DNA of 64,000 nucleotides from Dyella solisilvae (GCF_003351225.1 NZ_QQSY01000003.1:186001-250000); one strand, 5' to 3'; counted from the first letter of the stretch, positions 17,132-27,001 are shown. Translations and numbers: made by a program. The notes: generated by a model not told the origin, from the letters alone.

Positions 17132-18310
17132 TCAAAAAAGCACGCCAATCTCGGCTATGGCCCGCGCCTGGCTGTCGCGCGATCCATGGCTGCCAAATGC
17201 GGCGCCAGGCTCGGCATGATGGGACTGCACGTAAGAAAGTTCGCAACGGGCAAAGAACAGGTTCTTCTGGTAAGTCGGCGTGAGGGACAGCGACCACGCG
17301 CTGCTCCACGTCCCGTAAAGCAGATTGGTCGGCGTGCAGTTGATATCTTCCCCGCACCCGCCTCCAGTGGATCTCAGGTATTCGGCCCGGGCGCCGAGCG
17401 ACCAACGGCTGGAGAAGCTGTACTTGATGAGGGTTGCGGCCCCGTAGGTATTGGCGGACCGATCGATGCCAATCTCGGGCGCGCGATTGACTCGCGTGTG
17501 CTGCAGGTAGGGTGTGATGGACAGCGTGTCATGGCTGTAGGTGTAGATCAGGTCGATGATCCGGCTGTTGTTTTGCGTCAACGGGGTGGCGGTCGAGGCC
17601 TTGCCATTGGCGGACAGGTGGCTGCCGCCGGCGACGGTGAAGCTGTCGGAAGGGTCCGCGGTATAGGACACCGATCCCGAAATCCAGTTGTACTTGCCCG
17701 AGTAGTACCCATCATTGAATGAGACCGAGGCGATCCACGCGCCCTCGGTATAGTTCAGCTGGATGCCACGGCTGATGTCCGGCTCCTGATTCCACAACAG
17801 GCCACGTTCGACGTTGATGTTCTGGAACGTGAAATTCGACTCGACTCCGATCAGCGTGGGTAGTGCCCCGGCCACAACGGAAAACTCAGGGTTGATCACC
17901 GCTTTCAGGTACGCCACCGGAAGCGGGCCAAAGTACTGGCCGACCGCCTCGTTCGCACGAAGATAGGGCGCGCCCAAGGTGGGTAGCGAGTACGCGCCGA
18001 GCTGAAGGTAGAACTGCCACGGTCCTTCGATGGTCTGCACCTCCACCTGCGCATTGCTGATATCGGCGATGGCGTGGGCGTCGTCGGCGTGCGGCGCGCT
18101 CACCGGGTTGTCCTGCAGCATGCCGATGCCGGATACCTGGCCGCCGACATAGATCCTGCCGATGGCGCCACCGTCAAAGGAGTAGGGATGGCTGTTGGCT
18201 TGCAGTGGTCCAGTGAAGCTGGGTTGGGCGAGTTCATCGGCCAGCACGACATCGGGCAGCAGCGAGGCGAGGCTTGCCAGCGCAATGATCTTGCCCAGGC
18301 GCGTAAACAC
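17132..18310 (-). CDS. Outer-membrane beta-barrel porin (OmpL/BBP-like)
   Basis: A 392-aa protein from a GTG at 18310 with AGGGA five bases upstream. That start gives a clean signal peptide (FTRLGKIIALASLASLLPDVVLA); the frame extends upstream without signal-like sequence. The mature part is strand-rich, with alternating aromatics (SVSFNDGYYSGKYNWISGSVSY, WSLGARAEYL), many internal Tyr/Asn turns, and a final Phe that is the usual BamA-recognition end. It resembles putative porins found in soil Xanthomonadales. The substrate is unknown. The gene is divergent from the multi-PAS kinase. Confidence 0.82.
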   Translation of the reverse strand: MFTRLGKIIALASLASLLPDVVLADELAQPSFTGPLQANSHPYSFDGGAIGRIYVGGQVSGIGMLQDNPVSAPHADDAHAIADISNAQVEVQTIEGPWQFYLQLGAYSLPTLGAPYLRANEAVGQYFGPLPVAYLKAVINPEFSVVAGALPTLIGVESNFTFQNINVERGLLWNQEPDISRGIQLNYTEGAWIASVSFNDGYYSGKYNWISGSVSYTADPSDSFTVAGGSHLSANGKASTATPLTQNNSRIIDLIYTYSHDTLSITPYLQHTRVNRAPEIGIDRSANTYGAATLIKYSFSSRWSLGARAEYLRSTGGGCGEDINCTPTNLLYGTWSSAWSLSLTPTYQKNLFFARCELSYVQSHHAEPGAAFGSHGSRDSQARAIAEIGVLF

Positions 18311-18689
18311 GGTGGTCCCTGCCCGCACACAGCCCGTGCGCGAATGGGAGCACCTCCCAATCCGGGCAATTGCTCCGGCAGATGGGAAAGGGCAGAGCGC
18401 ATGAATCGGCCTGAATCCACGCATGGTGCTTGCAGCTGACGGCGGGGGCGACTCGATGGCCCGGCTGGCGAGTACTCATCGGCGTGGCTGATATAGACCG
18501 GCAGGTATGAAGGACGCGTGCACGTAGACGGAAGCGCTTGCCGGGCAAACTGGCGTGCAGGTCAGCTCGCCGCGCCTTGGTTGCTCACGAAACCATTCCT
18601 CGCGCCCTGCGAAACCCCCGATTGCGGATACTCTTTGGCCAGGGGAGGGGCTCGCCAAGGCGAGCCAGGGAATGCTGGGGCACTCACTC
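18311..18689. other. Intergenic region between porin and kinase genes
   Basis: No supported gene. It must hold the divergent promoters. An 8-bp perfect stem (GGCTCGCC/GGCGAGCC) lies at 18649-18666, just upstream of the kinase start, and could affect its translation. Confidence 0.4.
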
Positions 18690-21329
18690 ATGATCAATCC
18701 AAATCGCGTTTTGGACGCGCTGCCGGCGTTGGTGTGGACCGCGGGGCCCGATGGCCGCGTCAACTTCGTCAATCGATGGTGCAGCGAATTCACGGGGCTG
18801 AGCACGGAAAGCGGGAGCCGCCGTCCCTGGCGGGTGGTCATCCATCCGCATGACCGTCGCGCGTCGTTTGAGCAGTGGCGATCGGTTCGGGCGTCTGGTC
18901 AAGCTGGCGCGATCGAGGCGCGTGTACGGCGCCAAGATGGGCAATATCGAATGTTCCTCATTCAGGCCAGCCCGGTGCGGGATGACGCTGGCCAGATTGT
19001 CCAGTGGTGCGGCCTGGGCCAGGAGATTGAGGACGCCAATCACGGTGACATCGACGGCCGGCTGATGGGGCCGGAATTTCAGTCGATTGTCGACAACATC
19101 GCGGTGCCGGCGGCGGTGATCGCGCCCAACGGCGAGCTCGAGCATCTCAACCAGTTGTCGCTTGAATTCTTTGGCAGGTCCCTGCAGGAGCTGAAAGGTT
19201 GGAGAGCTTCCGACATTGTTCACCCTGACGATCTTGCCGAGACTGTGATCTATCAGGCGAACGCTCACCGGGAGGGGCGTGAGTACAACATCGAGAACCG
19301 TCATCGACGCGCTGATGGTGTCTATCGTTGGCACAACGTCCGCGGTTTTCCCCTGCGGGATTCGCAAGGACAGATCCTGCGCTGGATCCATCTGCGGATG
19401 GACATCGACGAGCGCAAGCGAGCCGAATTGGAGCTTGCCAGAAGCGAGCAAAAGTTGCAGTCGATCGTCAGCACGATACCGACGTTGGCATGGTCGACAC
19501 GGCTGGACGGCTCGGCCGATTTCATCAATCAGCACTACCTGGATTATCTCGGTCTGTCCCATGAGCAGGCGCGTGGCTGGGCGTGGCAGACGGTGGTTCA
19601 CCCCGATGACCTGGAAGACCTGACGATGCGCTGGTTGACGGTTCTGGAATCAGGGCAACCGGGCGAAGCCGAAGCACGGCTGCGTCGCCACGATGGAACG
19701 TATCGATGGTTCCTGTGCCGTGCCCACCCAATGCGCGACGAGACTGGGCGAGTCGTCAAGTGGTACGGAACGAATACCGACATCGACGACCTGAAGCGAA
19801 CAGAGAGGGAATTGCGGCGTCAGAAGGCCTTGATGGGCCAGGCGCAAAGACTGAGCCAGACTGGCAGCCTTTGGTGGAAGCCGTCGACGGGCGAAGTCTC
19901 CTTGTCGGATCAGGGCTATCGCATCCTTGAATATCCCAGGACATTCGAGCCAAGTCTGGCCATGTTCCAGGAGCGCTGCCACCCCGACGATATTGATATC
20001 GTGTGGGATGTCGCCCTGCGTATGGTTCGTGAAGGGGGTAACCTCGAACTCGAATTTCGACTTCTGATGCCCAGTGGCGTCGTCAAGCATATCCACGTTG
20101 TTGCAGAGAAAATCGAGATCACTGCCGGGGAACCGAAGTTCATTGCGGCGCTGACCGACGTCAGTGAACGCAAGCGTTCGGCCCAGGCGCTCGAACGTAG
20201 CGAAGCGTTCCTGGCCGAAGGCCAACATCTGGCAAGGATGGGCAACTTTTCGTGGAGTCCCCGGACGGGAGATCTCGCGTGGTCAAGGCCGCTCTATCGC
20301 ATCTTCGAGGTCAGTACGGACACGGTGCTGACCCTCGACCTTATCAAGAGCCGATTGCACCCCGACGACGCTCCTCTGCACGACGAGATCGTGCGACGTA
20401 TGCGGCGCGGTGTGGCCCATCTGGAATATAAGCATCGGATCCTGGCGCCAGACGAATCGGTCAAGCATGTGCATATGGTTGCCCATCGGTCCAGATGTGA
20501 GTCCGGGGACCTTCGGTACATCGGGGCCATTCGTGATGTCACCCAGGAGCATCTGGCGGAGGAGGCATTGAGCAGGGCTCGCGCCCAGCTCACCCGTGTT
20601 GCGCGAGTCTCGAGCCTTGGCGCCCTGACAGCGTCCATCGCACACGAGGTGAACCAGCCGCTGGCTGGCATTGTCACCAACGCCAGCGCTTGCCTGCGCA
20701 TGCTCGCCATCGAGCCACCTGATCTCGAAGGCGCCCGCGAAACGGCCCGTCGCACCATCCGGGATGGCAACCGGGCGGCCGAAGTCATCGTGCGATTGCG
20801 CGCGCTATTCAGCAATCGAGCGTCGACCATCGAGTTGATCGATTTGAGCGAGGTCGCTCGCGAAGTGATCGCGCTTTTGCGAGGCGAGCTGAGTGGCGCT
20901 CGCGTCATTCTCCGCGTTGAATTTGCGGACAACCTACCCTTGGTCAGCGGCGATCGTGTACAGCTCCAGCAAGTGATCCTGAATTTGCTGCGCAACGCGG
21001 CAGAGGCCATGAACGAAGTCGAGAATCGCCCACGTTTACTGACGATTCGGACGGCGTGCGGCGAAGACGACCATGTGTGCCTACTGGTGCGGGATACGGG
21101 TATCGGACTGCCTGCCGAAGAATCTGAGAGGATCTTTGACCCGTTCTATACGACCAAACGCGATGGGATGGGCATGGGCTTGTCAGTGAGTCGTTCAATC
21201 ATTGAAAGCCACAATGGACGCTTGTGGGCGGAGCGGAACGACCTGGGCCGCGGGGCCTTGGTTGCGTTCTCCGTTCCTGCGTCCCGGCAGAGCCCGCCGG
21301 CCGATCCGAATTGCACGGATTCGCCCTGA
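18690..21329 (+). CDS. Multi-PAS sensor histidine kinase (FixL-like)
   Basis: An 879-aa soluble kinase (alternative start ATG 18672). There are five PAS/PAC units in tandem, at roughly residues 5-115, 130-245, 250-370, 385-495 and 505-620. Each PAC ends in a segment like IRDVT or TDVSERK. The HisKA box has H652 in SIAHEVNQPLAGI. The ATPase shows VILNLLRNAAEAM, DTGIGLP, FDPFYTTK and GMGLSVSRSIIE. No transmembrane helix is seen, so it senses internal signals such as redox or ligands. No haem-binding His is obvious in the PAS units. It is convergent with a FixJ-like regulator, its likely partner. Confidence 0.92.
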   Translation: MINPNRVLDALPALVWTAGPDGRVNFVNRWCSEFTGLSTESGSRRPWRVVIHPHDRRASFEQWRSVRASGQAGAIEARVRRQDGQYRMFLIQASPVRDDAGQIVQWCGLGQEIEDANHGDIDGRLMGPEFQSIVDNIAVPAAVIAPNGELEHLNQLSLEFFGRSLQELKGWRASDIVHPDDLAETVIYQANAHREGREYNIENRHRRADGVYRWHNVRGFPLRDSQGQILRWIHLRMDIDERKRAELELARSEQKLQSIVSTIPTLAWSTRLDGSADFINQHYLDYLGLSHEQARGWAWQTVVHPDDLEDLTMRWLTVLESGQPGEAEARLRRHDGTYRWFLCRAHPMRDETGRVVKWYGTNTDIDDLKRTERELRRQKALMGQAQRLSQTGSLWWKPSTGEVSLSDQGYRILEYPRTFEPSLAMFQERCHPDDIDIVWDVALRMVREGGNLELEFRLLMPSGVVKHIHVVAEKIEITAGEPKFIAALTDVSERKRSAQALERSEAFLAEGQHLARMGNFSWSPRTGDLAWSRPLYRIFEVSTDTVLTLDLIKSRLHPDDAPLHDEIVRRMRRGVAHLEYKHRILAPDESVKHVHMVAHRSRCESGDLRYIGAIRDVTQEHLAEEALSRARAQLTRVARVSSLGALTASIAHEVNQPLAGIVTNASACLRMLAIEPPDLEGARETARRTIRDGNRAAEVIVRLRALFSNRASTIELIDLSEVAREVIALLRGELSGARVILRVEFADNLPLVSGDRVQLQQVILNLLRNAAEAMNEVENRPRLLTIRTACGEDDHVCLLVRDTGIGLPAEESERIFDPFYTTKRDGMGMGLSVSRSIIESHNGRLWAERNDLGRGALVAFSVPASRQSPPADPNCTDSP

Positions 21330-21471
21330 GTTTGATGCGAGAGGCGACGTCATGAAGTTGCGCTGGCTATATGTCGGCTAAGCATCCGGATGCCCAGTCG
21401 TTGCCGTTGCGCGACCATGGCAGGAAGAGCCGTTACCGGGACACCGGTTTGCTGCCCTGGCGCTGCTGAAC

Positions 21472-22125
21472 CTATGGACGAAGTTTCGCCTCGATCCTGA
21501 CCAGGTCCGGCACGGAACGGGCGTGCATCTTTTCCATGACGCGACGGCGATGCGCCTTGACCGTGATCTCGCTGATGCCAAGCTCGCCCGCGATCTGCTT
21601 GTTCAGGCGACCGGCGATCACCCAATGCAGCACGTCTCGCTCGCGCCGGGTGAGGGTGGCGTGGCGCGCCCGGATGGTACGCACCTCTGCCGCGCGAGCG
21701 AGGGCGGCACGACTGCGTTCGATGGCGTCATGTACCGCATTCAGGAGAGCCTCGTCATGAAAGGGCTTGAGCAGGAATTCCACTGCGCCGGCCTTCATGG
21801 CTTTGACGGTCATGGGCACGTCGCCGTGGCCAGTGATGAAGATGATGGGCAGGTCGCCGCGTTCTGGGGCAATGCGTTGCTGAAGGTCCAGGCCGTTGAT
21901 ATCGGGGAGCGACACGTCCAGCACGAGGCAACCCGGCCCGGTCGGGCGGGGGGACGCGAGGAACGCCTCCGCGGAGGCGAAAAGCGTGGTCTGCAGGCCG
22001 GCGCAACGAAACAGCATCTCCAGCGACTCGCGCACCGAGATATCGTCGTCGACAACAAAGACCACCGGCGCGGCCGGCGCATCGTTTGAGCCCATCGGTA
22101 TCAAGGCTTCGCTTGATGCGTGCAT
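21472..22125 (-). CDS. FixJ-type response regulator
   Basis: A 217-aa protein. The receiver domain has the acidic pocket VVDDD (residues 25-28), phosphoacceptor D70 (LVLDVSLPDINGLD), FITGHGDVPM and the K in LLKPF. The last about 65 residues form a LuxR/GerE helix-turn-helix (LTRRERDVLHWVIAGRLNKQIAGELGISEITVKAHR). AGAGGG precedes the ATG by seven bases. The GHGDVPM block is specific to the FixJ/NodW branch and matches the FixL-like kinase that converges on this gene 142 bases away. Confidence 0.93.
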   Translation of the reverse strand: MHASSEALIPMGSNDAPAAPVVFVVDDDISVRESLEMLFRCAGLQTTLFASAEAFLASPRPTGPGCLVLDVSLPDINGLDLQQRIAPERGDLPIIFITGHGDVPMTVKAMKAGAVEFLLKPFHDEALLNAVHDAIERSRAALARAAEVRTIRARHATLTRRERDVLHWVIAGRLNKQIAGELGISEITVKAHRRRVMEKMHARSVPDLVRIEAKLRP

Positions 22126-22322
22126 GCTTAACCCTCTACCTCTAGTGACACCGACACACTGTTGGCGCGGTCGTCAGCGCCGCATGTGACGTCGGCGATA
22201 TCCAAAATGACAGACGCGCCCCGGCGATGGAAATGTTCTCACGGAATGTCCATATTCGCGCACGGCATTTGAAAGAGACTCGCATATCGGATCACCCCCA
22301 CCTCGTCCACTGACTGCCAGAC

Positions 22323-22697
22323 CTATGCGCCGATGGCCTCTTCGACATGGCTGAGGCGGTTGACGGCGTGCTCGGCCGTGTAGCGAACCGATCGAGCGAC
22401 AAAACTGGCAGCCTTGGGCGCCAGATCGTTGGCAATGATGAGCATGGTTATCTGGGCAACCGCTTCCAGGTCTGTCCTGGCAAGGGACGCGGTTTTCAAG
22501 GCGTCAGGCGCGATGGTCTCGCCTTGGGCGGAGAGAAACTCCCCCAGACGAGTAGCCGCGTCTTCCGCGGCAACCGATAGGGCCGAGGCATAAGGTTTCG
22601 GGAAGCTCCGCTGGTTCATGGCTTCCAGAGCGAACTCCGCGCAGGCGCGGGCCACCGTCAACGCATACGACACCGGGTGCGGACGATCAGCCTGCAT
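22323..22697 (-). CDS. 124-aa paralogous family protein, copy 1
   Basis: I do not recognise this family. It is exactly 124 aa, predicted all-helical, and lacks a signal peptide or transmembrane segment. It shares with three other genes in this window an N-terminal AL-x-VARACAE block (residues 12-21), AA-x-x-AA-x-RL-x-x-FL (about 43-55), D-L-x-A-x-AQ (about 76-82) and a C-terminal TA-x-HAV-x-x-L-x-x-VEE (about 107-120). The start is the ATG at 22697, after a G-rich ribosome site; the conserved block begins there even though the frame continues upstream. It lies between the FixJ-like regulator and a divergent NarL-type regulator. A DNA- or protein-binding accessory role in signalling is conjecture. 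Confidence 0.75.
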   Translation of the reverse strand: MQADRPHPVSYALTVARACAEFALEAMNQRSFPKPYASALSVAAEDAATRLGEFLSAQGETIAPDALKTASLARTDLEAVAQITMLIIANDLAPKAASFVARSVRYTAEHAVNRLSHVEEAIGA

Positions 22698-22747
22698 AGC
22701 GCCCCCCAAAAGCCCCTTGGCGACCTTTTGGCAGAGCCTGCCGCGCA

Positions 22748-22773
22748 TCGCAAGTTATACAAAAGGTGGGGTA
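22748..22773 (-). promoter_or_regulatory. Conserved upstream element of the 124-aa family, copy 1
   Basis: Read on the minus strand, this contains CCTTTTGTATAACTTG about 51 bases before the start codon. The same element stands 46-48 bases before the other three paralogues. It is probably a promoter core or activator site. Confidence 0.55.
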
Positions 22774-23067
22774 CGCACCCGCCACAGGCGAAAGGTAAGG
22801 TCACGCGTCAGTCGCATTTGTCGCCGGGCAACGCCCCCAGGGGCCAGGGAGCTTCCTCGCTTCTCCTGGGCGCCGGCGCCGAATGCCAAGTGGGTCTTCG
22901 GCGTTTGTCTCGTCGCCATGCACGGCAAGGCCACTCAATTCGCATTCGCAAAAAGTGGGTGACGCCAGTGCCTGGTTGCGGAGAAGGAGCTTCACGGTTT
23001 CCAGACAGGACGTAGACGCGAGAAACCAACCGAGGGAGCTAGCCAGGTTTGAGGTCGGAGGAGAGCG
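22774..23067. other. Divergent intergenic region, copy 1 gene / NarL-type regulator
   Basis: About 370 bases separate the two start codons. The minus-strand element of the 124-aa gene occupies the left part. I see no gene or strong dyad in the rest, which must contain the regulator's promoter. Confidence 0.4.
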
Positions 23068-23748
23068 ATGTCGGTGAGCTTGATGAAGGTGCAGAGCGGG
23101 ACCAGGAAGCCATCAGTGGTTATTTCTGATCGGCACCTGCTCGTGGCTCAAGGACTGGCGCTGGCGCTCAGTGGCGCGTATGACGTCCAAGGCATCGTGA
23201 GAAGTGGTCGCGAACTGGAGGAGCTCCTCCGGAATAACCCGCCGGACATCATCATCACGGAAGTGGCCTTGCTCCATAAAAGCGGCCTCGACGTGATGGA
23301 GGCCGCTCAAAAGGCCGCTTTGCCCATCGCGTTTGTCATTTTCACCTCGCTGGCGGACCCGGTCACACTACGTCGTGCCATCCATGCCGGCGCGTCGGGC
23401 ATCATCAGCAAAGTCGAGGGATTGGACGCCCTTCGCTCTGCGATTGATCTCGCGCTGCAGGGCAAGCTCTACCTGTCGAGCTCCATCATGGACCTGTTGG
23501 TCAGTGAGCAACGACTTCCACGGATCCGCATTACGGATCGCCAGCAGGTGATCCTCGATCTGATGGCTGAAGGCCTGGGAGCCCAGGAAATTGCAGACAG
23601 GCTTGGCCTGTCGAAAAGAACGGTGGAGAGTCACAAGTCCCAGCTGCTGAACATGACGAACACCCATTCTCCTCAGGAACTTATCGTTCATGCCAGGCGC
23701 CTTGGACTTCTACGGCCGATAGAGCTACGCCAACCTCCCGAGGAATGA
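23068..23748 (+). CDS. NarL/LuxR-type response regulator with Glu at the phosphoacceptor site
   Basis: A 226-aa protein with GGAGGAG just before the ATG. The receiver domain (residues about 15-130) keeps D21, T93 and K115. The normally phosphorylated Asp is Glu at residue 65 (IIITEVALLHKSGLD; codon GAA at 23260). The C-terminal helix-turn-helix reads ITDRQQVILDLMAEGLGAQEIADRLGLSKRTVESHK. A Glu there often mimics the phosphorylated state, so the regulator may be constitutively active or controlled otherwise. No kinase is adjacent. It is divergent from the first 124-aa family gene and resembles the regulator at 33.4 kb. Confidence 0.9.
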   Translation: MSVSLMKVQSGTRKPSVVISDRHLLVAQGLALALSGAYDVQGIVRSGRELEELLRNNPPDIIITEVALLHKSGLDVMEAAQKAALPIAFVIFTSLADPVTLRRAIHAGASGIISKVEGLDALRSAIDLALQGKLYLSSSIMDLLVSEQRLPRIRITDRQQVILDLMAEGLGAQEIADRLGLSKRTVESHKSQLLNMTNTHSPQELIVHARRLGLLRPIELRQPPEE

Positions 23749-23864
23749 CGTCAACGCTGTGCGCGATGTGGCGAAATGCACGGCCGAGCGTTGGTGACCT
23801 GGAGATCCAACAATCTGTGATGGCCTGCTGTGCCTGTCAGCAATAGACGCGTCCCCGACACGGA

Positions 23865-24296
23865 TCAGCTCGTGGAGGCGCGAGTAGTGTGCTGCGAATA
23901 CCACGCGTGCCAACTTCCGTCGCTGTAGTAGAAAACATCGACCGATGTTTCCTTTTCCCCGTGATGGGTCACCACCGCGGAGCTGCCCTTGATGCTGATG
24001 GTGGATGTCGGGGGAAGGGGCTGGACGGGTGCGCCAGGATGTTGTTCTGCAAATCGCTTCGCCGCAGCGATGATGTCAGCCTTTGGCCGCGGCGAGCCGT
24101 TCGTACCGACCGAGACGTATGCAGGATCGAGCAGGCCGTCCAGGAATCGGGCGTCGCCCGTGATAAAGGCTCGACTCCATGCATTCTCGGCCGCCCGGAC
24201 ACCAGCCTCACCGGGGTCCTGTTCGGTGGCGTTCACGGCTGACGACAACGCCATGCAAGCCACTGCCAGGCCAACCGCAACGTGGTTCCTGTTCAT
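23865..24296 (-). CDS. Secreted SnoaL-like/DUF4440 protein
   Basis: A 143-aa protein; the ATG at 24296 has GGGAGG five bases upstream. A signal peptide (VAVGLAVACMALSSAVNA) precedes a NTF2-like domain: AAENAWSRAFITGDARFLDGLLDPAYVSVG is the classical first helix and strand of the SnoaL/DUF4440 fold, ending in WHAWYSQHT. Such proteins are small barrels of varied function, here periplasmic. No operon partner is evident. Confidence 0.83.
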   Translation of the reverse strand: MNRNHVAVGLAVACMALSSAVNATEQDPGEAGVRAAENAWSRAFITGDARFLDGLLDPAYVSVGTNGSPRPKADIIAAAKRFAEQHPGAPVQPLPPTSTISIKGSSAVVTHHGEKETSVDVFYYSDGSWHAWYSQHTTRASTS

Positions 24297-24455
24297 CACA
24301 GCCTCCCGTCTTCTTGACCAAGGACGACGACCAGGAGCGACGCTTCGGGTCGACCGGACGAACTGACTCTAAGCGCACATCGAAGTGCGCTGCATGGGTC
24401 GGAGGTCACGACTGCAATTGGTCACGGTGCGGGCCGGGCGCTTCCCGAGCCTCTT

Positions 24456-24836
24456 CTAGGGCTGTGCGGCCCGCAAGCGCCGAAGCTCATCCTTCAGCCA
24501 GTCCGCCGATGGTTGCTCGACGCCATCGCAATTGACCAGGTACGGCTTGCCACTCATGCTGCTTTCGGTGGCCGCCAGTGCGATGAAATCCTCCGCCGAA
24601 CTCACCTTGTGTTCCTGCAGAAGATACTTGAGCTTGTACTGAAGATGGCTCTTGGCGTCGGCGGCGCCGTAAGCCTTTCCATTGCGGATGAAGGCGCAAT
24701 GGCTGCCTCCCACATAGGCCAGCAGCGCGGCAACCTCTTGCTGCCCCGTGGCGTCGAGTTCCGCGCGCGCCGTGGTCAGCGCGCCGCCAAGGTCGAGCAG
24801 AACCGCTACGGCGACGAGGCGCTGGAAAGCCTTCAT
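24456..24836 (-). CDS. DUF5329 family secreted protein (YfeK-like)
   Basis: A 126-aa protein with a signal peptide (residues 1-25, ending ARA). The mature part has the family blocks VAALLAYVGGSHCAFIRNGKAY, HLQYKLKYLL and FIALAATESSMSGKPYLVNCDG. These match the small periplasmic DUF5329 proteins such as E. coli YfeK, including the two conserved Cys that could form a disulfide. CCGGAG precedes the start. The function of the family is unknown. Confidence 0.85.
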   Translation of the reverse strand: MKAFQRLVAVAVLLDLGGALTTARAELDATGQQEVAALLAYVGGSHCAFIRNGKAYGAADAKSHLQYKLKYLLQEHKVSSAEDFIALAATESSMSGKPYLVNCDGVEQPSADWLKDELRRLRAAQP

Positions 24837-25091
24837 GGGTACTCCGGAGCTTGCCTTTCGGCGGTTGAGCCGGCCAGGTGTTACGCCTGTATGGACCGCG
24901 GCAGGTAGACCGAGTTCGATGGCCGGCCTGTCATCGCCGTGTCGGCGTCAAGGATACCCGGTGCGGGCGCACAACTGAGGTGGCTCGCGACAGTCAGGCA
25001 GGATAGGGCGGCGTTATGCTAGATCGGTGGGCCTATGGGAGCACGTGCGGGTCGAGAGGAACCCACCTGGCTGGCCGTCACGGGGTGACAC

Positions 25092-26657
25092 ATGCGAAAT
25101 GATCGATGGATCGTCGTATTTGCCTTCACCGTACTTTGTCTTTTCCTTCAGGCATGCGCCCCGCTCCCGCCGAGCGTGGACAAGGAGGAGACGCATCACC
25201 TGCCGCCGGCAGCCGACACGGCATCGGCCCGCTACACGCGCGCGGAGGTGGACCAGCACCAGCATCAGTCCGGTTTTCGCCTGCTTACCCTCAGCACCAA
25301 CGCGCTGCTCAGCCGAGTGGCGCTGGCCGACCACGCCAAGCATTCCATCGATCTGCAGTACTACATCTTTGCCAACGACATGACCGGTCATCTCATGATG
25401 CAGCATCTGCTCGCCGCGGCCGATCGTGGCGTGCGCGTTCGCATCCTGATCGACGACAACAACTTTACCGACACCGATCATCTCTTCGAGGGATTGAATT
25501 CCCATCCCAACATCAAGGTCAGGCTCTTCAATCCTCTGCAGACACGCGATCCATCCATGCTTTCGCGCGCTGCCCAGTTCATGCTCGACTGGCGACGCCT
25601 CAATCGTCGCATGCACAACAAGTCGTTCATCGTGGATAACAGCGTGGCCATCATCGGGGGGCGCAATATCGGCGACCCCTATTTTGACGCGGGAAGTGAC
25701 ACGCACTTTCGGGATCTTGATGTGGTAGCCATTGGACCCGTGGTGCAGCAGGCCTCCGATGCCTTCGATGCGTACTGGAACTGTGATGCGGCTTACCCGC
25801 TCAAGAGTCTTACCAGTGCGAATGAGGCGGCGCAAAGCCTGGACAGGACACGGCAGATACTGAAGGACAAGGTTCGCGCCTTCGCACAGTCCGACTACGC
25901 CCAGGCTGTGATGGACGAACTGCCTGACGGCCCCACCGCCGACCGGCGAGGCGCCTGGTTCTGGGGCGTTGCTGAACTGGTGGCTGACCAGCCAGAGAAG
26001 ATCGAAACGTCCCACGACGTGCCCGCATTGCGCATTGGCCCCAAGCTCAAGGCCATGGTCGACGGCGCGCAGCACGAGATACTCGCCACGACTCCGTATT
26101 TCATTCCTGGCGATGAGGGGACCAAGCACCTCACGGCCATCGTGCAAAGAGGGGTGTCGGTAAAGATCCTCACCAACTCACTGGCGTCGACGGATGAGAC
26201 GGCGGCGCACGCCGGGTATGTGCACTACCGCAAGGATCTTATCGAAGGCGGCGTTCAGCTGTTTGAGCTCAGGCCATCTGCCGGGCAGAGTCAGGCTTCG
26301 ACGGCGCTGGGCAAATCGTCGGGCATCAGCCTGCATGCCAAGACCATCGTTGTGGACAATCGCCTGGTATTCATCGGCTCGCTCAACATGGACCAGCGCT
26401 CGAAGTTGCTGAACACGGAGATGGGCGTCATCGTCGACTCGCCGGGCCTGGCGAAGGCCATTGCCGATTTCTTCTACACGGCGACTGCACCTACCAACGC
26501 TTACCAGGTGACGATGGATCCTGGATCGCATCATCTGGTCTGGCGAGCCAGTGACAACGGCAAGGATGTCATTCACCAAAGCGAGCCTGATGCGAGCACC
26601 AAGCGGCGGGCGGAGGTGTCGTTCTTGCGGTTGCTGCCGATTGACGGGTTGCTTTGA
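25092..26657 (+). CDS. Phospholipase D-family lipoprotein, ClsC-like cardiolipin synthase
   Basis: A 521-aa protein with a lipoprotein signal (LCLFLQAC, cleavage before Cys 22). Two HKD motifs are present: HNKSFIVDNSVAIIGGRN near residue 176 and HAKTIVVDNRLVFIGSLNMDQRS near 417, the latter with the S-x-N of the family. The SIDLQYYIFANDMTG block before the first motif and the length fit the YmdC/ClsC group of cardiolipin synthases or phosphatidyltransferases. Anchoring at the membrane is consistent. No ymdB-like partner is next to it. Confidence 0.88.
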   Translation: MRNDRWIVVFAFTVLCLFLQACAPLPPSVDKEETHHLPPAADTASARYTRAEVDQHQHQSGFRLLTLSTNALLSRVALADHAKHSIDLQYYIFANDMTGHLMMQHLLAAADRGVRVRILIDDNNFTDTDHLFEGLNSHPNIKVRLFNPLQTRDPSMLSRAAQFMLDWRRLNRRMHNKSFIVDNSVAIIGGRNIGDPYFDAGSDTHFRDLDVVAIGPVVQQASDAFDAYWNCDAAYPLKSLTSANEAAQSLDRTRQILKDKVRAFAQSDYAQAVMDELPDGPTADRRGAWFWGVAELVADQPEKIETSHDVPALRIGPKLKAMVDGAQHEILATTPYFIPGDEGTKHLTAIVQRGVSVKILTNSLASTDETAAHAGYVHYRKDLIEGGVQLFELRPSAGQSQASTALGKSSGISLHAKTIVVDNRLVFIGSLNMDQRSKLLNTEMGVIVDSPGLAKAIADFFYTATAPTNAYQVTMDPGSHHLVWRASDNGKDVIHQSEPDASTKRRAEVSFLRLLPIDGLL

Positions 26658-26925
26658 GCAACCATGAGCCGATGGTATTTCCCGAGGAACAGGCGGAAGC
26701 GGGAGAACCAGGATCAGCCGGGGCACTCGTCGGGCGCGGCTTGATCAACAGACTGACCTGGCATCCAATGAGAGACGGCATCGGGTGTTTACGCAAAAGG
26801 GTGAGCCAGCCGTACACGGTACGGCGCCAGGGCGCTTGCAGCCTCGAGGGTGGAAGTTCGCGCCGTCCTGGGCTCGCTCGCACTTACTCTGAGTGGCGCC
26901 GGAACGCAGGGCTCCATGGCTCAAG

Positions 26926-27001
26926 AAAAAACAACCGGTTAGGGCTGCCTGTTTTGTCTCGCCATCCCAATTTTGACAAGCAAACTGTGTGCTGGAAGCA
27001 T
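26926..27001 (+). repeat. 76-base direct repeat, copy A (upstream of GH30)
   Basis: Shares with 28805-28881 two conserved ends: AAAACAAYCGGTTA and TTTGACAAGCAAA-x-TGTGTGCTGGAAGCAT, with a diverged middle of equal length. The right end contains a TTGACA hexamer. The left end contains AACCGGTT, the core of LacI-family operators. A duplicated promoter/operator region is the simplest reading. Confidence 0.65.
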
